Source: Lota lota
Lineage: Eukaryota; Chordata; Actinopteri; Gadiformes; Lotidae
DNA length: 64,000 nucleotides
Reading direction: 5' to 3'
Assembly: GCA_026745465.1 (NCBI GenBank)
Contig: JACYXH010000826.1
Span: forward strand, 1,646,501 to 1,710,500
In this document: piece by piece, positions 25,459-37,734 of the stretch
Layout: each line of letters opens with the position of its first letter
Numbering within the stretch: position 1 is the first letter of the stretch
Position numbers and translations under genes: made by a program
The notes under the pieces: generated by a model
Databases searched by the model: none
What the model was told of the DNA's origin: nothing
What the model saw: only the letters and a program-made list of their open reading frames with translations

Positions 25459-25777
25459 GTGAGTACTAATGCGGGGTTTCTATTGTACTCTATTTTGAAG
25501 AAAATGTACCATAACCATTTTGTTTCAATGTAAACGGGTTGAAATGTATGAGCTGATGAGTTTATGCTGTTTCTCTCTTGTTGGATTTGGACTCCTGATT
25601 TGTTTCAGCTTGAAAGATTCTGCTGACGCAAGTCATTTTAACCGTCATCCCACCATTAAATAATGTATTGAGGAATCAAACGTGATTCAAATCTTGCCAT
25701 TTCAAGATTACATTTGAAATGCGTCAGATGGTAATACAAGATTTAAGTGATATTATTGCAATTTAAGATAAATAGGC

Positions 25778-25855
<78 letters not shown>

Positions 25856-26743
25856 TGTGTATTTTCGATCAAGTAGCCTCTATAATGGTTTATCAATGCC
25901 AGATCATCGATTTGTCTAAGGTTATTGTAAGTCTGTTATGGAAATAGGCCAGAGTTGGCAGAATATCATATAGCAATAACGAAGACCTAGGCTACAATAC
26001 TAATTACACTTAGTAGTCCTCCATTAAGTACAGTATTAGAACTGCATCAATGTGGTAAGAACCTTCTAGGGATGCATTAACGCTGATTTAAAGAAAGTCC
26101 ATACAGGCCCTCTCTCAAAGCAGCACTTCTGAGAACACAAGCCTTTCCCTTGGCAGCCGCTGTGTTCAGTTCTACTGTACTCGTGATTTAGCAGCTCTCT
26201 GCAGTCTCCCAACCCCCTGTCACAACATTACTTTATGTCTTTATCCCAGTGGACAACATTCACCCCCTGAATTCGCCATGCACATTTATGCGGGTCATTT
26301 TTGATAACCTTTCGAACAGGACCCTATAAGCAGCATATGCTGGAGTCATCCATCACAAAACACTGTTGCATGATGCAAACATCATGCATTAACACAAAAT
26401 AAGCAAATCATGTCAAATGTACATTGAGATTATATTTTAACATAAAAGTATGTTTAAACATAAAACAATTACAATCATTGATATTTGATGTATAGTGCAT
26501 GCCTCATTAGTGTCCTAAGAGGTACACACTGTATTTTATATTACTGTGCAACTAGAAGGAAACAAAGTGGACTTCCCCTCTTAATCCTTCCTTCCCCAAT
26601 CTACTCTGTATTCCACCTTCCACCCATTAGCAATCGTTTCACTCACAGTTACCTTCTGGACATATAATTTTAAATATGGGACGAGGGGAGGGGGGTGATC
26701 AACGCTGATCACTCGATTCACCTTGTACTCAATTCACTTCCTA

Positions 26744-26777
<34 letters not shown>

Positions 26778-27065
26778 AATAATCAATAATTTATTACAAC
26801 TACTACTACTACTAGTACATCTCTTAGTGTTACTACTACCACTTCTACTACTAATGATAAAAAATAAAGACCTGACCTTTCCATAACACCCTATCCCTCC
26901 CCCTGCTTCCTGCCCAGGTCCGCCCCAGATGCTGCTCCCCCCGCCGGAGCCCCTGGTGCTCCAGGAGCCCCTGGTCCAGATGGGGCTCCACCAGGCCCCC
27001 CCAACACCTCCAGCAACCGCAGGCTACAACAGACACAGGCCCAAGTAGAGGAGGTGGGCAGAGCT

Positions 27066-27150
<85 letters not shown>

Positions 27151-27215
27151 GCATAGACGCAAACATACACACACATATCTACACATACACAGACACACCT
27201 ACCCACCCACACATA

Positions 27216-27251
<36 letters not shown>

Positions 27252-29705
27252 TTGGTGGACGCAGGACTCAGAATCATCTTCAATGATATTACGTGTGTTT
27301 TCTAGACTTTCCTGCCATATACATTTTGAAACATTTCAGTTATGCAGTTTTTTACTATTTTAATCTTTCACCCTATACATCTCAGACAATCTATGTATCT
27401 CCTTTTAAAATCCTTCTCAACTTAACTTCCTCCCCCCCACGATGCGCTAGGTGGTGGACATCATGCGGGTGAACGTGGACAAGGTGCTGGAGAGGGATCA
27501 GAAGCTGTCAGAGCTGGACGACAGGGCAGACGCTCTGCAGGCAGGGGCCTCCCAGTTTGAAAGCTGCGCCGCCAAGCTTAAAAACAAGTACTGGTGGAAG
27601 AACTGCAAGGTAAGCATATTTTCATATATCAAAGCATGTGTCAAGACACACACACCAGTCACACAAAGTCAGATCCAGTATTTCAATTAGTGGTATGTGC
27701 CTAAATGTGTTATGAGTATGAGTTAAGAGTATGAGTTAGGCATCTTACTTGAACATAGTGGAATGTGAAAGTGGTTGCTATAGAATTCCACCATTTTGGA
27801 GGGTAAATGGGTAAAGCCATAGGAGCGTGCCAAGGTGAGCAGCACTGAGGCGTGTATGCAGCATATGCGCTAGGGATGCCATCTTTCTCCTGCACTTGCA
27901 CACACACGCTAATGCTCACATCCACACAAGCATGAGGACACACACACATGCTAATGCTCACATCCACACAAGCATAAGGACACACACACATGCTAATGCT
28001 CACATCCACACAAGCATAAGGACACACGCACATGCTAATGCTCACATCCACACAAGCATGAGGACACACACACATGCTAATGCTCACATCCACACAAGCA
28101 TAAGGACACACGCACACACTAATGGTCACATGCACACAAGCATGAGGATACACACGCACACACACTAATGCTCACATACACACAAGCATGATGACACACA
28201 TGCACACACACTGAATGGATGGGGAGGAAGACTTCAGGCTGAATTTAACAGCAGGCGAACACCTCTGTGTACAAATGAACGATAAAAGAATGACATGTTT
28301 GCAAGTATTCTGTGTGTGTGTCCACACACCCAATATGGTAGGAAGGTCAGTGTTGTGATTTCACATGAGAATGCATGAATGAAAGAAGCTGTCACAAATG
28401 TTATGCCTGCTTTTGCACATGAGATGTTCTGTTCTTTCAGATGATGATCATGATGGGGATTATTGGAGTCATTGTGGTTGGAATACTTTTCTGTGAGTAC
28501 AGGGTCCTGCTTATAATGATATTGTTGATATACTTTATAGAAATCCTATAGAAATATACTTTACGCTTTGCAATGTTTTCTAATGAAAATACCTGCTGCA
28601 GTACGTCACTCAAAGTCAAAATCAAAGTGTAACACAGGGTGATTCTGAACAGTAAAATTATTTGGACATGGCAGCAACAACTATGTATTGGGCATAGAAA
28701 AATATAACGTTTTCAAAGAGTCATCAATATGGGCAAAAATAGCAAAGACAATGGCAGAAATAACAAAACAGTAAAATACACTAGCAGTGGTTCCAGAGAC
28801 TGTAAGGATGGGGAATATAAACCTGGGAATGAGAGTAGTAAATGTTATAATCGAAAGCTTAGGAGTTCCGATGAATATGAACATTACATTGCGGTGATGT
28901 GCATTGGATGTTCATAGGAAGTGATCTGTGCATACATTGGGGTGATGTGCACATTGGGGTGATGTGCACATGTGATCAATGTAATCACTGAGATTAGCAT
29001 GGCTGGTTGAGAAGCCTGATGGCCGATAAAAAAAAGACTACGAGTTGACCTTCCTACGGCTCACCGGAGGAGTCAATTCTACATACTTAACCTTGACATT
29101 TAATTTGATTGCTTTTAAAGACTGAAGTTCAAATTTGATGATTTGAATTGAAAGGTAAAATAGGAATGCTCATCATCAATGCTCAATCACATATGACAAC
29201 ATTTCAAGTTATGCTGCTCAGTGACAGACCATAACCATAACAGACCTCAGCAAAATAGATCTGATGTAGTTAATACAGCTAACTCAACGAAGACAGCTAT
29301 TGCACTGAAGCAAAAGTAATTTGAGTGAATACCAAAGACAAACATGTAAATAAATATATTTTCACATCTTTCTACTATTACTATTCTCTCTGAAATCCCG
29401 TCGTCCTGCTTGGTCATGATTTATATAGCCAAACATTGTTTCTCAAATTGTCCTATTGTCTATGTTAAATCAAAAAGAGCAAAAGAAGGTATTTGATAAA
29501 AAATTATATCAAGATCAATTATTAATAAAAGCCTAAATGACCAGTTACAAATGCAAACATACAATAATCTGCTGACTGTGTAGGAGGAGTCCTCATTGCA
29601 TAATTGTTGTGAAGATATATGAAGTAAAGCTATTATCTCTCTCTCACTCCCTCTCTCTGTATGTCTCTCTCCCTGTCCTCTCCGGCAGTGTACTTCTTCT
29701 ACTGA
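25457..29705 (+). CDS. vamp1: Vesicle-associated membrane protein 1 (synaptobrevin 1)
   Basis: R-SNARE of synaptic and secretory vesicles; pairs with syntaxin and SNAP-25 to drive fusion. Coding exons: 25457-25458 (AT of the start codon), 26918-27053, 27451-27609, 28441-28492, 29689-29705 (TGA), 121 residues against 118 in human. The N-terminus is Pro/Gly/Ala-rich, then [17 protein letters not shown] opens the SNARE motif (about 36-95), with [11 protein letters not shown] carrying the central-layer Arg. KYWWKNCK precedes the tail anchor [20 protein letters not shown]. Neighbouring mrpl51 and tapbpl, as in mammals, favour VAMP1 over VAMP2. The canonical GT donor at 25459 forces the ATG to be split AT/G between exons. 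The last exon supplies only five residues. AATAAA at 31721-31726 would give a 3' untranslated region of about 2 kb. Confidence 0.95.
25780..25853. repeat. (CA)n microsatellite
   Basis: About 37 CA units in vamp1 intron 1. Confidence 0.95.
27068..27250. repeat. (CA)n microsatellite, two blocks
   Basis: CA runs at 27068-27147 and 27217-27250 joined by CA-rich degenerate sequence in vamp1 intron 2, starting 15 bp after the exon. Confidence 0.94.
27897..28210. repeat. 42-bp minisatellite in vamp1 intron 3
   Basis: About seven tandem copies of a 42-bp unit containing CATGCTAATGCTCACATCCA and ACAAGCATAAGGACACA. Because 42 is a multiple of three it leaves open frames on both strands, with no sign of coding use. 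Confidence 0.92.
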
Positions 29706-29879
29706 GCTCTCGTCCATTCACCAAGAGACGGTCATCCGGACGACGCAAGATGAGGGAAGAGAGAGAGAAAAAAAGACACAAATCCAAGCGCCACATCTAC
29801 TCCTCCTTTTTCTCCTTCTTCTCCTCCTTCTCTTCAGTCTTCCATCCCACACCCTGCATTCATACACCACAGAAATATG

Positions 29880-30190
<311 letters not shown>

Positions 30191-31153
30191 GAGAGGTGAT
30201 TAATCGAATACAACACATTATTGTTAGAGAGAGAGATAAACAAAGAGTGGGGAGATGTTGAAGGCGCTCATGGAAAGGGGTCCAAGAAGAGAAGAGAGGC
30301 CTCGCTCTCTGGGGGAACGTCAGCATAGGGCACGAGGAAGAAGACACGGGACAGCCCACAGAAGTCCTGTCTGTCCCCGATATGCCACAGCTTGTTCATT
30401 AAACCATTTTCAGTGTCTGACATTTGTAAATTAATACTGACATGCCTAACTGACATTATCCCAACCCTACCGATAACAACCATTAATACTTACTAATACA
30501 AGTTCATGGTTAGATTAAGATTAGGATCATTTTTTGCTGTGTGTATTTGTGATTCGTTGTAGATAATAGCTTTTTTTTTGGGTGATTCATCAAATAGATC
30601 TTTCATTGAATTGTTTATTTATTTTCCTGTGCTTTGTGTCTTTCACTTAGTTTCTTATTTCTGAATGGCTTTATGTTAATAACAACAAATAAGATAAAGT
30701 GACCTGTAAAGATGAGGTTGTGCGTGTGTATGTGCGCGCGTGTGTGTGTAAGGAAAAGACAAAAGCAATTACGGGTTAGAAAGACCATAGTGACATCTTT
30801 TTTTTCTCCTTCCCGTAGAGTTAAAACTTAATTTTGATGTAAACAAAAGCAATTTTAGATTGAAAACAAAAAAATCTGGTCAGTCAGGTCTCTTGAGTCA
30901 GATTGGAAGAGATCTGCATATACGGTGGGCAGAGTGACACGGCAAAAATATTTCAACAAATGAATCATCGGAAAAACCGTTAGGTCTCTCACTGACAATC
31001 TTTCTAACCAGGACTGCTCTGACTTTAAAGAAGGGTCTCACCCAACCCACAGCCATAGTCCGATCTTAACCCTGTGTTTGTACTGCAGTCGCTCAGAACT
31101 TTGTGTCCACTTGTTGTTGACTCTGCCCCTCCGCATGGCAAAGGTGTCCATAG

Positions 31154-31156
<3 letters not shown>

Positions 31157-31250
<94 letters not shown>

Positions 31251-31251
31251 C
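31157..31251. repeat. (GT)n then (CG)n microsatellite
   Basis: About 42 GT units ending in GCGCGCGCGCG. Confidence 0.95.
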
Positions 31252-32093
31252 GACCTGTGTATCTGCCATTTCTGAAACGAACTGCCGATTTGTTTAATTT
31301 CAGTTTGGTATATGTTTAAAGGACCTGTGTATAAATGTATCTTTGATCTAGGTATTATTACTGCGAATGCAATGCCATGATGCTCCATAGTTAGGACAAT
31401 GTTTGTTTAATTCACTTGCGTTTTGAGGGGGAAAAAATACAATTACGATAGGGAAGGAAATCAAGTGCTACAATGCAACACTGGTTTAAGTCTTTGAAGA
31501 AGTCTAGTGCACCTTGGCCACATGCTACCGAAAGCTGGCTCAAGGTTGTTGTACGTTTTTTAATGGTTGTCAGAAATAACTGAAAGCCAGATATCTTTTC
31601 CCAAGACTGATTTTGAAAAAAAGAAAGAAGCTATTACTGGGTAGTTACCATTGAAATGAGAGATGCATTTGGAAATGGATTATTCTGTCAAATTGCATGC
31701 TTACCACTTTTGCTGATGCCAATAAAGAATTCATCAATATAAGTGTAAGTGTGCTCAATCAGGAACTAATTGTTGTCATTTTATATATCTTCGTACCATT
31801 TATTGAATATCTGCTAGCTGTGTAGCTCTAAACTATATGTGAAAGAAATATGGCGGTATTATTCTGCAAACAAATGCACTTTAGTTGGTACTTATACTTC
31901 ATACTATTTAAATATTAATAATGAATACAACAAACAAAGATTTTATACAAAAACGAAAATGTACAGCTGGATACCGATTTTCCCAAAATCACATCAGAAA
32001 TAGTCCTACAGATAAAAACAAAATTGCACTTTAACAATGAAACCGTGCCACAAGGTGCAAGTAGGAAGGGCGTGTAAGGACTGTCTGTAGGTT

Positions 32094-35000
32094 TTATCTC
32101 ATGAGCTGGTAGAAGAACAGCACAGTGATCAGCAGGAAACCCAGCACCATCCAGTAGGAGTCTGTTGGCACAATTGATCACATAGAACAGTTTCACTAAC
32201 ACACACAATTTAGCTGCAATGTGTGCAGCTTAATGCAAATATGCATTAAGATCAGTCATTTATAGTCGCCGTTAGTTTTGCTGTAACGTTGCCATGGACG
32301 CGCAGTTCGGACACTCTGCCAAAATGCCCGAGGTGTGTGTCACATGACATATCACCTGATGAACTCTGCGCGAGGGCCGTGATTATGTCATTTTTGGTTC
32401 CGCTTTTTCGGTGACTATAAATTAGGCTTATTATGAATCCTACATGTGTGCTTTGGTGTCATTTTATTTGACCAAATAAAGACTCAATGTTGCATGTCCA
32501 GTTCAAAATATGTGTTCATTCCATGATGAAAAGTTGTTCCCAGTGCATGAAAAAGGACATTTCAGATTTTCTTATCTCAAATAATTTAGGTAAGAACTTA
32601 AAAATAGACAAGAAGAGTAAGACAGCGTCTACAAAAAGCTTTCATTTACCGGACGCAGGTGGTTGCACCACAAGGCTGGTGGAGACGGGGGCCCCCATGG
32701 CAGGGTGGCTGACCCTGCAGGTGAGGGTGGTGCCGGGGGGGAAGCTGCTATGCTGCAGGTAGAGGTAGGAGGACAGGGAGAAGGTCCCGTCACCATGCTG
32801 ACGGTGGCTGGACAGAGACATCTGACTGCTCAGCTCTGTCATCTCTGCATCGTCAGGGGATACCGAAAACCACTCCATCTAAACAACACAGTAAATAGAT
32901 AATCTGTTTAGTGTACAGAAATGTAAGCTCGATATTGATGGGGGATGTCCTAAAAGGCATAATGTGAATAACGCGTAATGTGAGCACCATAGGACCATAC
33001 AAACAATAATTAAATACACTTGAAATGAAGGTGCATTTGAAATGAATTGCAATCAAAATGTAAGTGCACTTGAAATTTAGAAACATTTACCTCCGTTTTT
33101 TGGTACTTTTTTCAGAATCAGAATCAGAATCAGAATCAGAAAAGCTTTATTGCCAAGTACGTTTTTTAAACATACAAGGAATTTGTTTTGGTGATGTAGG
33201 TGCACGTCACGTTCTCTATTACAGGTTAAACAGAACAAACAAAATAAGTATAAACATATGTATAAATATATACATATATTTGCACTCCTATTGTGCTCTA
33301 TATGTGAGAGTTAGTTAAATATTGTTTAAAAACTGTCCTTAAACTGTTAAGCCTTTTGGGATTGGGAGGACAAGTTATGCTAGGAAAATATATTCTTCTA
33401 ATCAGAGGATTTTCTTTGTCGTTCAAAGAAGGTTGGTAATAATGGTAGTTTTTTAATCTACCCAAGTTTAATGGTTAACCATATAAATTAAGGACCTTGC
33501 AATCCAGTGGATAGTAGTTCTGGCAATTGCAGCTCAGTTTGTGGGGGAACTCCTGAGAAACCAGCTTGTCCTCTGAGAGAGACACACGTGGAGATTCTGG
33601 AAAAGATAAAAAACTGAATTCATTAAATATACTGCATTTAAAGTAGCACAGTAGCCTATTGTTTTTCATAATCAATAAAAGAAAAGTTGAAAAGAACTGT
33701 ATGTTTTGCCTAGAATTGATATGGCATCATGTGGAGAGGGAAAACTCACTATGGACATGAAGTTTAATGGTCTGTTGAGCCTGGAAGGTGCCAACGTTGA
33801 CTGTACAGATGTACGTCCCCTCATCTGATACCTTCAGTTTCCGGAGGGTCAAGGATGCATTACCATCTGCAACCAGCAGGGCGGGGTCGACACTCGAGCC
33901 CTCTCTCTTGACTACAGCACACAAAGAAAAGCTATAGTCTGAATCTTCATCTCAGGCCCGGACCTCTAATATGTCCTCCATGGCCTCTCGGATGTAAAAT
34001 CGAAATCAAGAATCTGCGTGAGTGTTTGTTTATTTCCAAAGGCCACCATATGCCACCTGACTCAAATTTGACTATAAATAATAATAAAATAAGTACATTT
34101 TGTCAAGAATACATTCTCCACAATGGGTGTTGTGGTCTGATGCTGCGCTGCTACCTTTCTAAATACTTATTTTTGCATGACAGATACAGTGAGAGTTAGA
34201 CAGGAAGGTATGGGAGAGAGAGAGAGAGGACATGCAGCAAAGGACCACAGGCAGGAATTGAACTCGGGTCGCTGCGGTAAGGACTGAGCCTTAAATGGAA
34301 CGCGCTCTACCCGGTGAGCCACTGGGGCGCCCGTGTTACCTGTTTCTGAGTGCTCCTGTGATTCAGTCATCTTCAGGTCAAGAACTCTCGCGCCATGCCC
34401 CTGGTGCTGAAGCCACCACTCCACGGAGACTTCCTGTCCCACTTCCTGTAGCGCCTCCTGCTGCCTGAAGCCACAGTTTAGGAGCACATCACCGCCTAGA
34501 GATGCAGAAAGCTCCTTCTCCGTTGAGAAGACTATGAACACCACTAGAAGAGAGGCAGGTGAACGGCAATGAAACAAACATATGGACGCTTAAGTCACTC
34601 GGACACTGTGCACTTGCATAGAACGGTCAATACTGTAGTCTATAGTTTCGCCAATGTATATGCTGTTGATAATGTCTACTGCAACTGTCTGTAATGTTTA
34701 CATTTGTTGTGAGGATTGGTATATTTTCTGTATTTTGTTAAAAAACAATAATGTATTATTATTATAGATTAATTATTAGTTATATAAAGAAAAATATAAT
34801 ATTACTGTCCTGTGATTGTGTTGTGATGCCCCATGATTTCCCATCTGGGATTTCATAAAGTACTATCTTATATTATTATCCTATGTTATGTAGTGTTCTA
34901 TTATCTTAACATACGTAACATAACATATGAAGACAGTTGAGATGCTCACCCTCAGTCAGCAGGGAGCCAGACTCGCTCAGCGGCAGCCCAAGCCTCCCCT

Positions 35001-37149
35001 CCACCAGGGTCTGGTGTCCTGGATCTGGGTCTGCTGGTGTTGGTGCTGCTGGGTCCTTCCGGAGCTCCAGGGTCTGGAGCACCAGCGTGGTGCTGAGCCC
35101 ACTGCCCTCGAGGTCCAGGGTGGCGATGAAGAAGTGGGCGGGCGCCGGGCGGTCCTCATCGTCGCTGGCGGCGCCCTGGGGGAAGTGGTAGCGGCTGATC
35201 TCACACGCCACTTCCTGCTCGTTGCAGTCAGCGTGGAGCAGCAAGTCCACGTCGGGGATAGCGGGTGAAGATGCTGAAGAGAGAGAGGGGGGGTGAGGGA
35301 ATGAGGGAGGTGGGGGAGACACAGGGGTGTTAAGGTGAGAGGGGGAGAGCGGGAGGGGGAGAGAGAGGGGGGGGAGGGGGAGAGAGGGAGGAAGAGAGGT
35401 GAGAGAGTGAGGAGTAGAGGGGGAGAGAGGGATGGGTAGGGAAAGCGTGGGAGGTAGGGAGGGGGAGAGATGAAGGGAGAGGGATATGGGGGGGGGGGTA
35501 GATGAATCTGATATTCTCATTGCAGACATATTTATTTGATCAACTTAAAAAGTGGAGCCAACCTGTGGCCTCTATTAGGACGACGTCAGGATCCGGGACA
35601 GTGGGCGGGATGAATGGGGTGAGCGTGTCCGGTACTTGGTCTGGACTGACGGACACATCTCTCAGGACAAGTGTAGCAGGACTGCGGGAGAATGGAGCTC
35701 CGTTTCCCATTGCATCCAGCCCTGATGCCTCCTCCACCAGGGAGCATGACAAAACCACATCGGCACCTCCTTCACCTGGAAACAATACATACTGACAGCC
35801 CCATCTGGTGTTCTAGCCATTGAGATGCTTATCTCAGGATAGAGTCCCATCTAACTCCATTGGAAATGGTTCTAACCTGTGACTTAGAGCCGTTTCGGCG
35901 AGAAACTGCAACGAGTTGCAAAGTACAAAGATCACTGAATATTTGGATACTTGGATACTTCTATACACACCTCATCGGGTTAGGGCAGGATGTGCTTTGT
36001 TTGCTTACAATCTATACTTTCATCGTGCTTTACCCGAAATGTAGGAAAATTACATACGGAAGGAGACGGAAACTAACGAAGAAATCTATGGCCATGTTTG
36101 TTTCGGTCTAGGATTTATACCTATATTTTCGGGTATAGCTCGATAAAAGTATAGATTGGAAGCAAACAAAGCATATCCCACCCTATCCGGATGAGGTGTA
36201 TGTGAGAAGTACCCGAATATTTACAGATTTTTGGACTTCGACCAGGGGCGATTCCAGAATTTCTTTCAGGGGGGACCAATGGGAAATCAGACATTTCTAT
36301 CAAAATAAATATAGTCAAATACATATACAAATATATATTTAGATATATGCAAATAGACTGAATACATTGTATGACCTTGTATTCACCCACCACACCACAA
36401 AATAATGTTTTGTTCCAATACCCCAATCTACAGCTTCAAATTCCCAACGTCATTGGATCTGATTGTTAATTTACAACAGGCCTCTAAATGACAGGTTAGA
36501 ACAATTTCCAATGGAGTTAGATGGGACTCTATCCTGAGATAAACCGATATTAGTAGAATAACTTGGCTTTGGTATGGTGTGTCTATATTGAATATTTCAA
36601 AAGTTATTTCGATTTCAATCCTATGTATTGAATATTAAATTGTTACTAACTTCATGGGCAAATCAAATGTTGTGGAAGTAGGACAGACGTCTTTACAATC
36701 ATATGTATTCTTTTCATATGTTTCAAAGAAATGTGAATAACTAACAAATAACATAAAATGAATATTTCCTCCATCATAAATAAAAGTTGTGTGCGGAGCT
36801 AACTTTCTTTCTCAATAATGCCCCAGATCCCTAATGAGCCCTTCCACGCTTGCGCCAAATATCCGTTGTTGAATGTCCAGTGAATATCGAATATGAAACT
36901 TCACCTCGGTATCCCACGCTATATTAGCCCAGTAGGCCCATGAACGGGCTAAATACTGAGTAGTTATCGAGATGAAGGTTGGGAAACTGACTGACCAATG
37001 TAATGTTATAGGCCTAATTTAGGAAATGGTTACATGGTCATAGCAGGTTCAGCCAGTGGTGTGAAATTGTGTTTAGAAAATATTTATATTCTGAACCTAC
37101 CGGAGGTGTATGTCATTAGGCATCCCGTCAAAAACAGAACTTTAAGCAT
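32094..37149 (-). CDS. tapbpl: TAPBPR (tapasin-related protein)
   Basis: ER-resident MHC class I chaperone and peptide editor. Coding exons, minus strand: 37149-37101, 35775-35563, 35273-34950, 34543-34340, 33911-33750, 33596-33496, 32878-32650, 32161-32094 (TAA); phases join to give 449 residues against 468 in human. Exon 1 is a signal peptide (MLKVLFLTGCLMTYTSG). Exons 2-3 give the tapasin-type N-terminal fold (DVVLSCSLVEE, then VACEISRYHFP). Exons 4-5 make an IgV domain (VLLNCGF to EGTYICTVNVG), exons 6-7 an IgC domain (KLSCNCQNYYP to LTCRVSHPAMG). Exon 8 is a membrane span with the tiny tail YQLMR, lacking the KKxx retrieval signal of tapasin, as expected for TAPBPR. Introns hold a fold-back element (35829-36542), a SINE at the exon 4 donor and a LINE tail. 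Converges on vamp1. Confidence 0.93.
33112..33300 (-). mobile_element. LINE 3'-tail-like element in tapbpl intron
   Basis: (CAGAAT)n followed by AGCTTTATTGCCAAGTACGT is the reverse complement of a common fish LINE tail that ends in repeated TTCTGA. Only the 3' end seems present; its length upstream is uncertain. Confidence 0.65.
34172..34333 (-). mobile_element. tRNA-derived SINE beside tapbpl exon 4
   Basis: Read on the minus strand it starts GGGCGCCCCAGTGGCTCACC and GGGTAGAGCGCG (A box), then GAGTTCAATTCC (B box), then CCTTTGCTGCATGTCC and a CT-rich tail. This is a complete tRNA-head SINE of a type common in fish. It begins about 7 bases after the exon 4 donor at 34339, in the same orientation as the gene. 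Confidence 0.85.
35274..35500. repeat. Polypurine/polypyrimidine tract before tapbpl exon 3
   Basis: Nearly uninterrupted G/A on the plus strand, so about 220 nt of C/T on the tapbpl sense strand directly abutting the exon 3 acceptor. Confidence 0.9.
35829..36542. mobile_element. 714-bp terminal-inverted-repeat element in tapbpl intron 1
   Basis: Left end TTATCTCAGGATAGAGTCCC, about 52 bp, is matched inverted at the right end (36491-36542). A second inverted pair lies inside: 35945-36055 against 36118-36222 (ATACACACCTCATC, TTTGTTTGCTTACAATCTATAC). No transposase frame, so a non-autonomous element. Target duplication not clear. Confidence 0.85.
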
Positions 37150-37227
37150 ACTGTCTCACGACGTCAGTTTGGATCTTTCTTTTTTTTTTTTACGATTTGT
37201 ACAATAGCCTGATGGAATAGCCAAGTA

Positions 37228-37453
37228 TGCTTTCACTTTTGATTAGACTAGCCTATTCAATAACGACTTCTGTTGGTATAGTCCTGCAAAACGGCGAAGA
37301 AACGACTAGGCCTACATATACATACGATATGCCTACCATATTATGATTTTGGTCTTAATATTACACTAATATTCTCTTTCACTATCGTCTAGATGCCGTG
37401 TATCCAACTGCAGACCAGCTTTTACTTTGTCCAACATATCAAAAGTGAAAGTG
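37228..37453 (-). promoter_or_regulatory. Candidate interferon-response elements upstream of tapbpl
   Basis: Three IRF/ISRE-like motifs lie within about 300 bp upstream of the tapbpl ATG (37149): CTTTCACTTTT at 37230-37240, TCTCTTTCACT at about 37375-37385, and AAAAGTGAAAGTG at 37441-37453. Each is within one base of the GAAANNGAAA core on one strand. Inverted CCAAT boxes (CCAATAGC, CATTGGTTGCC) stand near 37488 and 37515. Induction by interferon is known for tapasin-family genes in mammals; here it is inferred. Confidence 0.5.
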
Positions 37454-37734
37454 TGCGGCGCACCGCCCATTGCTTTTTTTCCCCGTCCAATAGCAAGCGG
37501 CATAGAAACTGGTCATTGGTTGCCAACCAGAACTATTATCCTACTGAACCAGCATGACAGGCAAAATAAAGGTAGAACGAGGAGAAATGTCATATACACA
37601 GCTAATGATTTGGGGAATAGGATACAAATGCCAGAAGTCCCAGTTCAGATGAACTCCATGTGCTGTCCATTTTAATTACTTTTACGCCTGGACAAACAAA
37701 CACCATAGAAAACATCAGAGCAAGATAGGCGATA

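Noticed and set aside
27710..28168. Cys/Val-rich and His/Thr-rich frames on both strands
   Set aside because: 42-bp minisatellite in vamp1 intron 3, period divisible by three.
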